DNA from: Paenibacillus massiliensis 2301065 = DSM 16942
Lineage (GTDB): Bacteria; Bacillota; Bacilli; Paenibacillales; Paenibacillaceae
Length of the DNA stretch: 64,000 nucleotides
NCBI RefSeq assembly: GCF_000377505.1
Contig: NZ_KB898185.1
Span: forward strand, 558,001-622,000
Reading direction: 5' to 3'
The notes under the pieces are model-generated. The model had not been told where the DNA came from and did no database searches. It saw only the letters and a program-made list of their open reading frames with translations. Positions within the stretch are counted from its first letter, which is position 1, and every line of letters begins with the position of its first letter. This document shows positions 8,508 to 17,787 of the stretch, one piece after another. The position numbers and the translations under genes were made by a program.

Positions 8508-9779
8508 TTAACCGCTGATCAAGCGTAATATATCGTTATAAGTTACCGCAAGCATAAGCAGGAACAGCATCGCAAATCCAACGAAATGCACCATGCCCTC
8601 ACGGCTAGGATCAATAGGCTTGCCACGAACGGCTTCAATCCCGAGGAAGATCAGTCTGCTACCATCAAGCGCTGGAATTGGCAGCAGGTTGAAGATACCG
8701 AGATTAATGCTGATCATAGCTGTCCAATACATCATCTGCACGAGTCCTGACTTTGCCACCTGGCCTGTAACCTCAATTGTTCTGACGGGGCCACCAATGT
8801 CATCAAGTGCAAAATTCTGAACGAGCTGCTGCAATCCGCGGAAGATTAGCATGGATGTATCTACTGTGTACTGTCCAGACAGCTTCAATGTCTCACCAAT
8901 CCCGGCGCTCCGAGTCGGCAGTTCCAGACTAATCCCCACCTTGCCGCCTTCCTGGCCAGGCATCGCTCTCGGAACTACAGTGATATCCATCGGCTTATCC
9001 TCACGCTTAATCTGCCAGCTCATTGGCACATCCTGTGAACCAGAGATCAGTTCAATGGCTTTTTGCTGGTCCGCTCCAACAGGGGTACCATTGATCTCAT
9101 TGATGATATCACCCTTCTGCAATCCAGCCTGCTCGGCTGGTGAGCCTGCAGTGATTTCTCCTATTTTTATGTAGGTTGGGTTATCAATTTGAACACCGTT
9201 GACCTGAATGTAGATAGCAAATAAAAAAAAGGCCAACACAAAATTCATCAAAGGTCCAGCAAAAATAGCCAAGGCACGCTGTCCGACCGTCTTACTGCCG
9301 TACTGCCGATCTCTCGGAGCAATCTGTATCTCACGGCCTTTGCTCACAATGATAGCCTGGGGGTGGACTGAATAGGTCATCGTTTCACCGTCTGCGAGCA
9401 GTGTAATCGTGAGTGCATCCTCCAGATCGATATGCTGTACCTCACCTTGGATGACATTCTTCTGCTTGTCCAGATCGTCAGTGAACATTCTCTTAACCAA
9501 TCCGTCAGTCAGTCTAACATTAATGGTCTGACCGGGCTCGATCTGAATCAAATCCGGGTCTTCCCCGGCCATTCTAGCGAAGCCACCAAACGGTAACAGG
9601 CGAAAAGTGAACTGAGTTTCATTCTTCTTATATGAAAACATCTTGGGCCCAAAGCCAATAGCAAACTCACGGACCAAAATGCCAGCACGCTTTGCAAAGT
9701 AGTAATGACCCCATTCATGTACCGCAACAACTAGAAAAAACATGAAGAAAATATAGATCACGATCTTAATAGTCTCCAA
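8508..9779 (-). CDS. rseP: RIP metalloprotease RseP/RasP (site-2 protease family)
   Basis: Membrane-embedded zinc protease that cleaves anti-sigma factors and signal-peptide remnants inside the bilayer. The 423-residue protein has the HEWGH zinc motif in the first membrane segment (near residue 21), a PDZ domain around residues 195-275 (IGEITAGSPAEQAGLQKGDI) and the second active-site motif NLLPIPALDGSRL near the C-terminus, followed by further membrane segments. The start is TTG at 9779, ten bases after GGAGG. It follows dxr, as in most bacteria, but an intrinsic terminator lies between, so it probably has its own promoter in 9780-9920. The 50-bp gap to proS suggests cotranscription with proS. 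Confidence 0.96.
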   Translation of the reverse strand: METIKIVIYIFFMFFLVVAVHEWGHYYFAKRAGILVREFAIGFGPKMFSYKKNETQFTFRLLPFGGFARMAGEDPDLIQIEPGQTINVRLTDGLVKRMFTDDLDKQKNVIQGEVQHIDLEDALTITLLADGETMTYSVHPQAIIVSKGREIQIAPRDRQYGSKTVGQRALAIFAGPLMNFVLAFFLFAIYIQVNGVQIDNPTYIKIGEITAGSPAEQAGLQKGDIINEINGTPVGADQQKAIELISGSQDVPMSWQIKREDKPMDITVVPRAMPGQEGGKVGISLELPTRSAGIGETLKLSGQYTVDTSMLIFRGLQQLVQNFALDDIGGPVRTIEVTGQVAKSGLVQMMYWTAMISINLGIFNLLPIPALDGSRLIFLGIEAVRGKPIDPSREGMVHFVGFAMLFLLMLAVTYNDILRLISG

Positions 9780-9923
9780 CTGGTCGACACCTCCTTATAC
9801 TATAATATGCATGTTCTAGGATAACATTATTCTTTTATAATACCAAGAGTTTTTGATGGTTGGCAAATGGTTCATACTCTCAACGAATTCTCAATCTACT
9901 CTACGAAAATCACGCTATAAGCT

Positions 9924-9975
9924 TAAAAAAACGAGACTGCAGATCAGCCATGAATCATAGCCTATACAGTCTCGT
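9924..9975 (-). terminator. Intrinsic terminator after dxr
   Basis: Minus strand: CGAGACTGTA and TGCAGTCTCG form the stem (with one mismatch) and a run of seven T follows. It lies about 70 bp after the dxr stop and separates the frr/uppS-cdsA-dxr group from rseP-proS. Confidence 0.88.
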
Positions 9976-10044
9976 GTTAATCGTTCTAACGCAGCTCGTT
10001 CATATCTCTGAGGTGCTCATTGGCTTACTAGCGTGGCTATAGGC

Positions 10045-11187
10045 CTATAGCACTGACGCAGCCTTGCGAGCTTCCTGATCCGCCCATTCAATAGCTTCCA
10101 GGTCAGGCTGGCTCACCGGCTGATGCTGGCTGACGATTCGCTCAATAATCTCTTCGATCCGGAGGAAAGGAATCTCTCCCTTCAAGAAGCGGGCCACCGC
10201 CACTTCATTGGCTGCATTAAATGCTGTGGCCGCCGTGCCACCAGCCTTACCGCATTCAAAAGCCAAGCGTAATGCCGGATAACGCTCATAATCCATCTCG
10301 CTAAAATGCAACTTCCCTACCTGAGCAAGCGACAGTGGCTTGGCCGGAGAAGGCATCCGGTCAGGATAGGTCAGTGCATATTGGATCGGGACACGCATAT
10401 CTGGATTCCCTAGCTGAGCAATCATGCTAGTATCAACGAATTCTACGTAGGAATGGATAATACTCTCTGGATGAAGCAGCACATGAATGCGATCATAGTC
10501 GATTCCGAACAGCCAATGGGCCTCAATGACCTCAAGGCCTTTGTTCACCATGGTAGCTGAATCAATCGTTATCTTCGCTCCCATGGACCAGTTCGGATGC
10601 TTGAGCGCATCCTCCACGCTCACATGCTCCAGCTCGGCGCGAGTGAGATGGCGAAAGGATCCCCCCGAAGCAGTCAACGTAATGTGCGATACTCGATTCG
10701 GATCCTCACCATTCAAGCATTGAAAAATCGCCGAATGCTCACTATCAACAGGCAATAAAGCTACACCTTTCTGGCGTGCTCGCTCCGTAACAATGTGTCC
10801 GGCAGTCACCAACGTCTCCTTGTTGGCTAGTCCGATGTGCTTGCCTGCCTCAATCGCTGCGAGTGTGGAGCGCAGGCCCACGCTTCCCATCACCGCGGTT
10901 ACGACGAGCTCAGCATCGGTTCCCGCAGCTACCTCTACTAGCCCCTCGTCTCCCCAGTAGACGGCTATGTCTTCTGGAAGCTGCTGTCTCACTTGTTCGG
11001 CTAGCTTCTGCGTAGCGACGGATACTTTTTTGGGTCGGAAGCGCAGCGCCTGCTCCAGCAACAGCTCTACATTCTGGCCAGCTGCCAGACCTTCAATCTG
11101 ATAGGCTTCGGGATGCATAGCCACTACATCCAACGTCTGTGTACCAATGGAGCCCGTGGAACCAAGTAATGAAATCCTCTTCATCAT
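10045..11187 (-). CDS. dxr: 1-deoxy-D-xylulose 5-phosphate reductoisomerase
   Basis: Second enzyme of the MEP isoprenoid pathway: it converts DXP to MEP with NADPH in the cytosol. The 380-residue protein has the N-terminal dinucleotide motif LLGSTGSIGTQTLDV, the active-site segment PVDSEHSAIFQCL, the loop TLTASGGSFR and the metal-binding helix region (NKGLEVIEAHWLF), all in expected positions. Two adjacent ATG codons (11187 and 11184) follow a GGAAGG site; the first is used. It sits 41 bp after cdsA. Grouping with uppS and cdsA links isoprenoid precursor supply to undecaprenyl and phospholipid synthesis. Confidence 0.97.
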   Translation of the reverse strand: MMKRISLLGSTGSIGTQTLDVVAMHPEAYQIEGLAAGQNVELLLEQALRFRPKKVSVATQKLAEQVRQQLPEDIAVYWGDEGLVEVAAGTDAELVVTAVMGSVGLRSTLAAIEAGKHIGLANKETLVTAGHIVTERARQKGVALLPVDSEHSAIFQCLNGEDPNRVSHITLTASGGSFRHLTRAELEHVSVEDALKHPNWSMGAKITIDSATMVNKGLEVIEAHWLFGIDYDRIHVLLHPESIIHSYVEFVDTSMIAQLGNPDMRVPIQYALTYPDRMPSPAKPLSLAQVGKLHFSEMDYERYPALRLAFECGKAGGTAATAFNAANEVAVARFLKGEIPFLRIEEIIERIVSQHQPVSQPDLEAIEWADQEARKAASVL

Positions 11188-11227
11188 GCACCTTCCTCAC
11201 GATAACTCATAAACCTTCCTGCATCTC

Positions 11228-12019
11228 TCAAAAAGGGAGCAGAAACATATGTATGAAAGGAAATACTACAATCCAGCTATCACAACGGTCCAGAATACCG
11301 CCATGACCCGGCAGTAATCGACCTGAATCCTTGATATCATAGGACCGTTTGTAAGCAGACTGAATTAAATCTCCTAATTGTCCAACGAGGGAGCAGGCCA
11401 GCCCAATGACAATCGCATGTCCCACTGTAAGAAGCCCACCCGAGAACCAGGAAAATACTACAGCTACGACAACAGCAAGTATAATCCCACCTACAGAGCC
11501 CTCAATTGTCTTATTCGGACTGATGGAAGGCCACAGCTTCGTACGACCGAACGCCTTTCCTGCAAAATAAGCTCCTGCATCACTGGACCATATACTGGCC
11601 AACAGCAATATAGTCCAAAATAGTCCATATGCCATATGTCTTGAATCCGCAATCGCAGAAAATCCAACCCCCACGTAAACAGTTCCCAGAAACAGTAGTG
11701 CTGCTGTATTGATGTTTACCCTATTTTTGGACAGTACCGTAACAACCAGAAATAAAGTCAACCATATCCACAGCATACTGGACAATTCCAGAGGTGGCTG
11801 TACATGTAGAGGCTCATATGGAAATACCAATAGCAGAACTCCTACATAGCTCAGAAGAGCTTCTATGCTAAAGGAAGAGACCTTGATCATTCGAATGAAT
11901 TCATGTATGCCAATCAAGGCCATAGCAAGAATCAGGATATGATAAGGTAGCCCTCCCAGATAGACCATCATAAAAAACAGGGCACCTGCTATAATGCCTG
12001 TCAGCAATCGCTGCTTCAA
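11228..12019 (-). CDS. cdsA: Phosphatidate cytidylyltransferase (CDP-diglyceride synthase)
   Basis: Integral membrane enzyme making CDP-diacylglycerol from phosphatidate and CTP, the branch point of phospholipid synthesis. The protein is a series of about seven hydrophobic segments ending in the family signature around residues 220-250 (SAYKRSYDIKDSGRLLPGHG, then a GGxLDRxD continuation). Two TTG codons compete for the start. The one at 12028 directly abuts GGAGG, while the one at 12019 has a nine-base spacing, so 12019 is chosen, giving 263 residues. The gene follows uppS by 15 bp and is clearly cotranscribed with it. Confidence 0.95.
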   Translation of the reverse strand: MKQRLLTGIIAGALFFMMVYLGGLPYHILILAMALIGIHEFIRMIKVSSFSIEALLSYVGVLLLVFPYEPLHVQPPLELSSMLWIWLTLFLVVTVLSKNRVNINTAALLFLGTVYVGVGFSAIADSRHMAYGLFWTILLLASIWSSDAGAYFAGKAFGRTKLWPSISPNKTIEGSVGGIILAVVVAVVFSWFSGGLLTVGHAIVIGLACSLVGQLGDLIQSAYKRSYDIKDSGRLLPGHGGILDRCDSWIVVFPFIHMFLLPF

Positions 12020-12034
12020 CGGCTTCAACCTCCA

Positions 12035-12802
12035 TTACTTCAGGCCGCCGTATCTCCGTGTCCTGCGTTGATACTCAGCCACTGCTTCGTATAAATGCTC
12101 CTTGGTAAAATCGGGCCAATAGATATCTGTGAACCAAAGCTCACTGTACGCCAGCTGCCAGAGCATAAAGTTGCTCAGTCTGAGCTCCCCACTTGTACGG
12201 ATCAGCAGATCCGGATCAGGCATTCCATTCGTAAGCAAGGATTGATCGATCAATTCTGACGTAATATCCTCAGCCTTCAGACGGCCCGCTTCAACCTCAC
12301 GTCCGAGCGTTTTCATGCATTCCGTTATTTCCATACGACTCCCATAATTCAGGGCAAAATTAAGCACAAGTCCTGTATTATGCTCCGTCCGCCGGATCGC
12401 CTCCAATAATGGTTCCCGTGCATACGAGGGCAAATACTCCTCATGCCCCATCATACGTACTTGAACATTATTTTCGATCAGTTCATCCAGCTCAATCGCT
12501 AGAAATTCCTGTGGAAGCCGCATCAGAAAATCGACTTCTTCTTTGGGCCGCGTCCAGTTCTCAGTTGAGAAGGCATACATCGTCAAATACCGGATACCGA
12601 GATCACTTGCGGCGATTGTCGCACGCTTTACAGCTTTCATACCGTTCTGGTGTCCTACTGTGCGCGGCATGCCGATCCTCTTAGCCCATCTGCCGTTCCC
12701 ATCCATGATTATGGCAACATGCTGCGGAATATTATCGTTTGAAATGGTCGGTGTCTGCTCTTTATGTCCCCCGCTCCACCAGGACCGAACCCGTTTGATC
12801 AT
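12035..12802 (-). CDS. uppS: Undecaprenyl diphosphate synthase (isoprenyl transferase)
   Basis: cis-prenyltransferase that extends farnesyl diphosphate with eight IPP units to make the C55 lipid carrier for cell-wall synthesis. Conserved blocks are HVAIIMDGNGRWAKR with the catalytic Asp, MYAFSTENWTRPKEE, and DLLIRTSGELRLSNF near the C-terminus. The frame is open upstream, but the ATG at 12802 (MIKRVRSWW) follows GGAGG with a six-base spacing and gives 255 residues, the family length. A hairpin lies between frr and this gene, so a separate promoter is possible. Confidence 0.97.
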   Translation of the reverse strand: MIKRVRSWWSGGHKEQTPTISNDNIPQHVAIIMDGNGRWAKRIGMPRTVGHQNGMKAVKRATIAASDLGIRYLTMYAFSTENWTRPKEEVDFLMRLPQEFLAIELDELIENNVQVRMMGHEEYLPSYAREPLLEAIRRTEHNTGLVLNFALNYGSRMEITECMKTLGREVEAGRLKAEDITSELIDQSLLTNGMPDPDLLIRTSGELRLSNFMLWQLAYSELWFTDIYWPDFTKEHLYEAVAEYQRRTRRYGGLK

Positions 12803-12845
12803 GCTAATCCTCCAACATTCTCCCCGAAATGAATCATGGCCCAGA

Positions 12846-12889
12846 AAGAGACAAACCCCACCTTGACGGAGGGGTCCGAGGTCTCTCAC
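12846..12889 (-). terminator. Probable hairpin terminator between frr and uppS
   Basis: Just after the frr stop the minus strand carries GAGAC...GTCTC flanking an inner ACCCCTCC/GGTGGGGT stem, followed by a modest TTTC tract. The stem has an internal loop and the U-run is weak, so termination may be partial. Confidence 0.5.
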
Positions 12890-13443
12890 TTATACTTCCA
12901 TGATTTCTTTTTCTTTCGCAGCGAGTACTTTATCTACCTCTGCAATGAATTTATCTGTCGCTTTCTGAATATCATCCTGATGGCGACGAGACTCGTCCTC
13001 AGAAATATCTGTCTTCTCCAGCTTTTTGATATCATCATTAGCATCACGACGAATATTACGCACGGCAACTTTGGCTTCTTCACCGAACTTCTTTGTCATC
13101 TTCACGAGCTCCACACGGCGCTCTTCCGTTAACGCCGGGATGCTCAGACGAATCTGGTTACCGTCATTTGACGGAGTCAGACCAAGATCCGATTTCTGAA
13201 TAGCACGCTCGATGTCAGCCAACGAGGACTTATCCCAAGGCTGAATCATGAGTGTACGAGAATCTGGCGTGTTAATGTTCGCCAACTGGTTCACCGGTGT
13301 CGGCGCTCCATAATATTCTACCTGAATCCGATCGAGAAGACTAGGGGTCGCTCGACCTGCACGCAGTGTTGCCAGGTCCCGTTTGAGTGCCTGGATCGCT
13401 TTATCCATACGCTCCTCTGCGTTCTTTTTAATCGCTTGTGGCA

Positions 13444-13444
<1 letters not shown>
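12890..13444 (-). CDS. frr: Ribosome recycling factor
   Basis: RRF, which splits post-termination ribosomes together with EF-G. The 184-residue protein matches the family length and shows typical segments: [20 protein letters not shown] and [20 protein letters not shown] near the N-terminus, and [20 protein letters not shown] in the second half of the helical bundle. The ATG overlaps the pyrH stop in the arrangement TAATG, indicating translational coupling. The pyrH-frr pair is conserved across bacteria. Confidence 0.98.
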
Positions 13445-14436
<992 letters not shown>

Positions 14437-14459
14437 CTATAGACCCCGAGGGGCTATCA

Positions 14460-15110
14460 TTATTGCTTAACTTGAGACATAACTTCTTCGTAGAAGTTGT
14501 CTTCTTTCTTCTCCAGACCTTCGCCCAGCTCGTAACGAACAAAACGACGAATGGAGATGTTCTCACCAATCGTGCTGATTTTTTCGTTCAGCAGTGTAGC
14601 GATTGTCTTGTCTGGATCTTTAACAAAGGATTGCTCCATCAAGCAGAACTCTTCATAGTACTTGCTGATGCGGCCTTCCACCATTTTCTCAACGATGTTA
14701 GCTGGCTTACCTTCGTTCAGCGCTTGAGCTTTCAGAATTTCCTTCTCTTTCTCAAGCTCTTCTGCGGATACTTCTTCACGACGTACAAAGCGAGGGTTGG
14801 AAGCTGCGATATGCATCGCGATGTCGCGCACGAACTCTCTGAATTGGTCTGTCTTCGCTACGAAGTCAGTCTCACAGTTGATTTCTACCAGCACACCAAT
14901 TCTACCGCCAGCGTGGATGTAAGATTCAACTACACCTTCAGTTGCGATACGGCCAGCTTTGTTCGCTGCTGCTGCCAGACCTTTTTCACGCAGGAATTCG
15001 ATTGCTTTCGTCAAATCACCGTTTGTTTCTTCAAGTGCTTTTTTGCAATCGAGCATTCCTGCGCCCGTTTTTTCACGAAGTTCTTTTACTGCGCTAGCAT
15101 TAACTGCCAT
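14460..15110 (-). CDS. tsf: Elongation factor Ts (short form)
   Basis: Guanine-nucleotide exchange factor for EF-Tu. The N-terminal UBA-like module ([20 protein letters not shown]) and the Tu-contacting segment [11 protein letters not shown] are clear, and the protein ends with the conserved [20 protein letters not shown]. At 216 residues it is markedly shorter than the 293-residue B. subtilis protein. From memory of that sequence, it appears to keep one core subdomain, as short EF-Ts proteins do elsewhere. The ATG at 15110 follows GGAGGG. It is preceded by rpsB with a hairpin terminator in the gap, so read-through or a local promoter must supply transcription. Confidence 0.96.
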   Translation of the reverse strand: MAVNASAVKELREKTGAGMLDCKKALEETNGDLTKAIEFLREKGLAAAANKAGRIATEGVVESYIHAGGRIGVLVEINCETDFVAKTDQFREFVRDIAMHIAASNPRFVRREEVSAEELEKEKEILKAQALNEGKPANIVEKMVEGRISKYYEEFCLMEQSFVKDPDKTIATLLNEKISTIGENISIRRFVRYELGEGLEKKEDNFYEEVMSQVKQ

Positions 15111-15176
15111 ATTTAATTCCCTCCAAAATTGAATTTAATTCCTTTTGCTTTAACGCAAGGCTGAATTTATTCCTTA

Positions 15177-15219
15177 AAAAAAGGGTAGTGAAAGGCTTCC
15201 ACCTACCAACCACCCTTTT
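15177..15219 (-). terminator. Hairpin terminator between rpsB and tsf
   Basis: Minus strand: AAAAGGGTGGT at one side and ACTACCCTTTT at the other pair around an inner loop, followed by a run of T. Because tsf is normally coexpressed with rpsB, it is likely a partial terminator that sets the S2 to EF-Ts ratio. Coordinates are good to a few bases. Confidence 0.72.
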
Positions 15220-15254
15220 CATTTAATTCATGTGTATTAGCAATCCAGGGCTAA

Positions 15255-15953
15255 TTAAGCAGTTGTCTCTTCGCCTTGGTTTGCTTCCATAACAGCGTCA
15301 GCCATTTTGCCAGTCAGCAATTTAACTGCACGGATTGCATCGTCGTTACCAGGGATAACGTAGTCGATTTCGTCCGGATCACAGTTAGTATCAACGATAC
15401 CAACAATTGGGATACCCAATTTGCGTGCTTCTGCAACAGCGATGCGCTCTTTACGAGGATCGATGATGAACAGGGCACTTGGCAGACCCTTCATGTTTTT
15501 GATACCGCCCAGGAATTTCTCAAGACGATCTTTCTCTTTGCGGAGAAGGATGACTTCTTTCTTAGGAAGAACTTCGAATGTGCCGTCCTCTTCCCAAGTT
15601 TCCAGTTGTTTCAGGCGATCAATACGTTTTTGAATAGTTTGGAAGTTAGTCAATGTTCCACCCAACCAACGTTGGTTGATGTAGAATTGACCAGCACGAG
15701 TAGCTTCTTCTTTTACAGAATCCTGTGCTTGTTTCTTAGTTCCTACAAACAGGATTGTGCCGTTATCAGCTGCGATGCTTTTAACGAAGTTGTAAGCTTC
15801 CTCTACCTTTTTCACTGTCTTTTGCAAGTCAATGATGTAAATACCGTTTCTTTCAGTGAAGATATAACGATCCATTTTTGGGTTCCAGCGACGAGTTTGG
15901 TGTCCGAAATGAACCCCAGCTTCCAGAAGCTGTTTCATGGAGATTACTGCCAT
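15255..15953 (-). CDS. rpsB: 30S ribosomal protein S2
   Basis: Small-subunit protein S2. The N-terminus [20 protein letters not shown] and the following [12 protein letters not shown] are diagnostic, as are [14 protein letters not shown] and [20 protein letters not shown] further in. Starting at the ATG 15953, nine bases after GGAGG, gives 232 residues; the in-frame GTG two codons earlier sits too close to the ribosome site. It has its own promoter (16079-16107), which starts a new unit after the fla/che terminator, and a roughly 120-nt structured leader that may bind S2. Confidence 0.98.
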   Translation of the reverse strand: MAVISMKQLLEAGVHFGHQTRRWNPKMDRYIFTERNGIYIIDLQKTVKKVEEAYNFVKSIAADNGTILFVGTKKQAQDSVKEEATRAGQFYINQRWLGGTLTNFQTIQKRIDRLKQLETWEEDGTFEVLPKKEVILLRKEKDRLEKFLGGIKNMKGLPSALFIIDPRKERIAVAEARKLGIPIVGIVDTNCDPDEIDYVIPGNDDAIRAVKLLTGKMADAVMEANQGEETTA

Positions 15954-15993
15954 CTTCACGCACCTCCTAAATTTGGTTTTTTAGTGTATCCTC

Positions 15994-16074
15994 CGTCGAC
16001 ATCATTTTCCACAAAGACTTCCTTACAGAAGCACCCCTTTGCAAAATTAATCGACGTGTGTTTTTAACACCGTC
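15994..16074 (-). promoter_or_regulatory. Structured 5' leader of rpsB with two competing hairpins
   Basis: Minus strand: CGTCGA (16056-16051) pairs with TCGACG (15999-15994), with successive inner pairings ATTTT/AAAAT, CAAAG/CTTTG and CTTC/GAAG. An upstream hairpin, GACGGTGT against ACACGTC, uses the same GTC bases (about 16055-16052), so the two folds exclude each other. Its position between promoter and ribosome site is typical of ribosomal-protein autoregulation, but no protein-binding evidence can be read from sequence. Confidence 0.5.
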
Positions 16075-16078
16075 ATTT

Positions 16079-16107
16079 AATATACCATAACACAAAGCTC
16101 CTTGCAA
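16079..16107 (-). promoter_or_regulatory. SigA-type promoter of rpsB
   Basis: Minus-strand -35 TTGCAA (16107-16102), a 17-bp spacer and -10 TATATT (16084-16079). The -35 box is immediately next to the U-tract of the terminator that ends the fla/che operon, so one unit ends and the next begins within about 10 bp. Confidence 0.82.
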
Positions 16108-16109
16108 CA

Positions 16110-16152
16110 ACAAAACCGTCCCCTGTCCGATAGTCTTATCGGGAAGGGACGG
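16110..16152 (-). terminator. Intrinsic terminator of the fla/che operon
   Basis: Minus strand: CCGTCCC...GGGACGG forms the outer stem, CCGATA/TATCGG the inner stem, and TTTTGTTG follows. The stop codon of the last gene lies inside the hairpin. This marks the end of the roughly 31.6-kb motility operon. Confidence 0.88.
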
Positions 16153-16765
16153 TCGTGAATTTGGTAATGATGGAATTCAGGCTCTCACCTTTTTCAAGCG
16201 TATAGGTGCCAGAGCGAATTTTGCGGTTTATTTTCTTGGCATTAGCTGCCTCCATGAAGTCACTGGCACTTTGCACAACCCCTGACTTCTCCAGCTCCTC
16301 TGCTACTGCGGTCAGATTCTTGCCTGGAGCAATCCGAAAGGTGACAAGTTGCTTCGCGGCCTTTGCCTGCTGCGGTGCCACTGCCTCCTTAGGTGTATCC
16401 ACTGCCTTCACTGCTGCTGTCTGCTGCTTATTCGTCTCCTGGGGAGCAGAGCTTTGTGGTTCCGAAGGGGTTGATGGCTCCTGAGAGGGATTTGCCGTGT
16501 CTGGAGCTGTCGGATCAGCAGGCGTTTTGTTGCCTTGCTCAATGACCTTTTCACGCCACTCATCCTCTGTCATAAGCTCCTCAGAGCTTTCAATCACCTT
16601 CAGATCCAGTCTCGCAGCAGCTTCCTCCAGTTGCTCGCGTGTCAGCTCTTGCGTATTCATGGAGGACACGCTCTGTGCCTGACCAATAAGGGCTAGCTGC
16701 AGCAACAGAGCGCCAGCGATCAAGCCTGTACCAAGGCCAAAAATAAATAAACGTTTTTTAATCAT
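16136..16765 (-). CDS. Membrane-anchored protein with C-terminal YceG/LysM-like domain
   Basis: A 209-residue protein with a short cytoplasmic N-terminus, one membrane or signal-anchor segment (residues about 5-30), a Pro/Ser/Gln/Ala-rich linker (about 75-135) and a C-terminal domain (VTFRIAPGKNLTAVAEELEK onward) like the small N-terminal domain of the YceG/MltG family. The catalytic part of MltG is absent, so it is not expected to be a lytic transglycosylase. The ATG at 16765 follows GGAGG and overlaps the stop of the SwrB-like gene by 8 bp. It is the last gene of the fla/che operon; a role in septal or wall-associated assembly is only a guess. Confidence 0.7.
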   Translation of the reverse strand: MIKKRLFIFGLGTGLIAGALLLQLALIGQAQSVSSMNTQELTREQLEEAAARLDLKVIESSEELMTEDEWREKVIEQGNKTPADPTAPDTANPSQEPSTPSEPQSSAPQETNKQQTAAVKAVDTPKEAVAPQQAKAAKQLVTFRIAPGKNLTAVAEELEKSGVVQSASDFMEAANAKKINRKIRSGTYTLEKGESLNSIITKFTTVPSR

Positions 16766-17336
16766 GCTGGTCCTCCTGCTCGGCAAGCTGTAAAATCAAC
16801 TGGACCTCTCCGCGCTGAATTCCTGTCTGCTTCACGATGAAATCGACAGACTTTCCTTGCCCGTATAAAGCAAACAATTCGGGATAACGATCCCGTATGC
16901 TTGGCCTTGTCTCTGGAACAGCCACCTCCGACTCTTCTGCCTGAAGCACTGCTTCCTCCGTAATCGCGGCTTCTTGTTCAGCTACGACCAAATTCGCAGC
17001 TTGCCTCTCCTGGAACTGGATGAAATCTGCAGCTTGCTTCGACAATTCAACGGGCTCGCTACCTGTCCGTTCCAGATCCATTACGCGCTGCCTCAACTCG
17101 ACAACCTGTTCTTGCAAGGCAGCATTCTTCGCTGCATGCTCACTCTTGATCTGAGTTACGATCTCAATGAGCTCATCGTTACCATGCTCAATGTCAGCCA
17201 TGTATTGCTCAAGCGTAGCCTCTACATTACTCAGGACCTTTTCGTCCGAGGCTTGTGCATTCTGATTCTTTGGCAGCATCCAGGCATATAGCATGAGCGC
17301 CAGCCCCAGCAGGGCAATCATGATCCATGGCTCCAC
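16758..17336 (-). CDS. SwrB-like (DUF6115-type) membrane protein
   Basis: A 192-residue protein with an N-terminal membrane segment (IMIALLGLALMLYAW), a coiled-coil region around residues 35-95 and a C-terminal helix-turn-helix-like stretch (GKSVDFIVKQTGIQRGEV). This layout and the position between sigD and rpsB match SwrB of B. subtilis, which promotes activation of the flagellar export apparatus and swarming. Sequence resemblance cannot be measured here, so no gene symbol is given. The GTG at 17336 follows GGAGA at nine bases. It overlaps the next gene, indicating coupling. Confidence 0.68.
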   Translation of the reverse strand: MEPWIMIALLGLALMLYAWMLPKNQNAQASDEKVLSNVEATLEQYMADIEHGNDELIEIVTQIKSEHAAKNAALQEQVVELRQRVMDLERTGSEPVELSKQAADFIQFQERQAANLVVAEQEAAITEEAVLQAEESEVAVPETRPSIRDRYPELFALYGQGKSVDFIVKQTGIQRGEVQLILQLAEQEDQHD

Positions 17337-17369
17337 AACCCATCTTCTCCTTCTTATGATGATTTTCTG

Positions 17370-17696
17370 CTATAGCGACAGGTCCAGATGGTGTCCTTTG
17401 TACGGATGCTCTGCCTTGGGCTCTTCTGCTGACTCGGTCTGAGTGCGAGTCTTCTGATCCCGATGTCGTTGCGACTGCTGTTGTCCGTCCTCTTGATCCT
17501 TCAGCTTCACGAAGGCCTCCGAGGATTCCGAGACGTTGACCGGCTTGTTCCGCTCGGCATCGGCATCTTTTATTGCCTGTTCTCCAAGATGTGATTGTTC
17601 ATTCATAGCTCTATGCCGATATTCGCTTTGATACTTCCCTGCTTCACTTGTACGAGGCACGGCTATCTGCAATTCAACGGCTTTCAAACTCATCAT
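17370..17696 (-). CDS. Hypothetical small charged protein in the motility operon
   Basis: I do not recognise this gene. It encodes about 108 residues, strongly hydrophilic and rich in Gln, Glu, Lys, Arg and Ser, with no membrane segment or signal peptide. The first 15 residues (SLKAVELQIAVPRTSEAGKY) look ordered and the rest looks disordered, apart from a C-terminal HPYKGHHLDLSL that might be a binding motif. Several starts are possible; the ATG at 17696 is seven bases from AAGGG. It lies between fapA and the swrB-like gene, tightly spaced, so it should be expressed with flagellar genes. Confidence 0.6.
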   Translation of the reverse strand: MMSLKAVELQIAVPRTSEAGKYQSEYRHRAMNEQSHLGEQAIKDADAERNKPVNVSESSEAFVKLKDQEDGQQQSQRHRDQKTRTQTESAEEPKAEHPYKGHHLDLSL

Positions 17697-17787
17697 CACC
17701 ACACCCTTCACTGGTTTGCATTTTGCAAAGTCGACTCAAGCATCACACGTGATGTCTGCAAAACGATCAGTTCAACTGAACAAGCTA

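Noticed and set aside
12803..12889. N-terminal extension of UppS
   Set aside because: The frame is open but runs through the frr/uppS hairpin and lacks a ribosome site; the ATG at 12802 fits the family.
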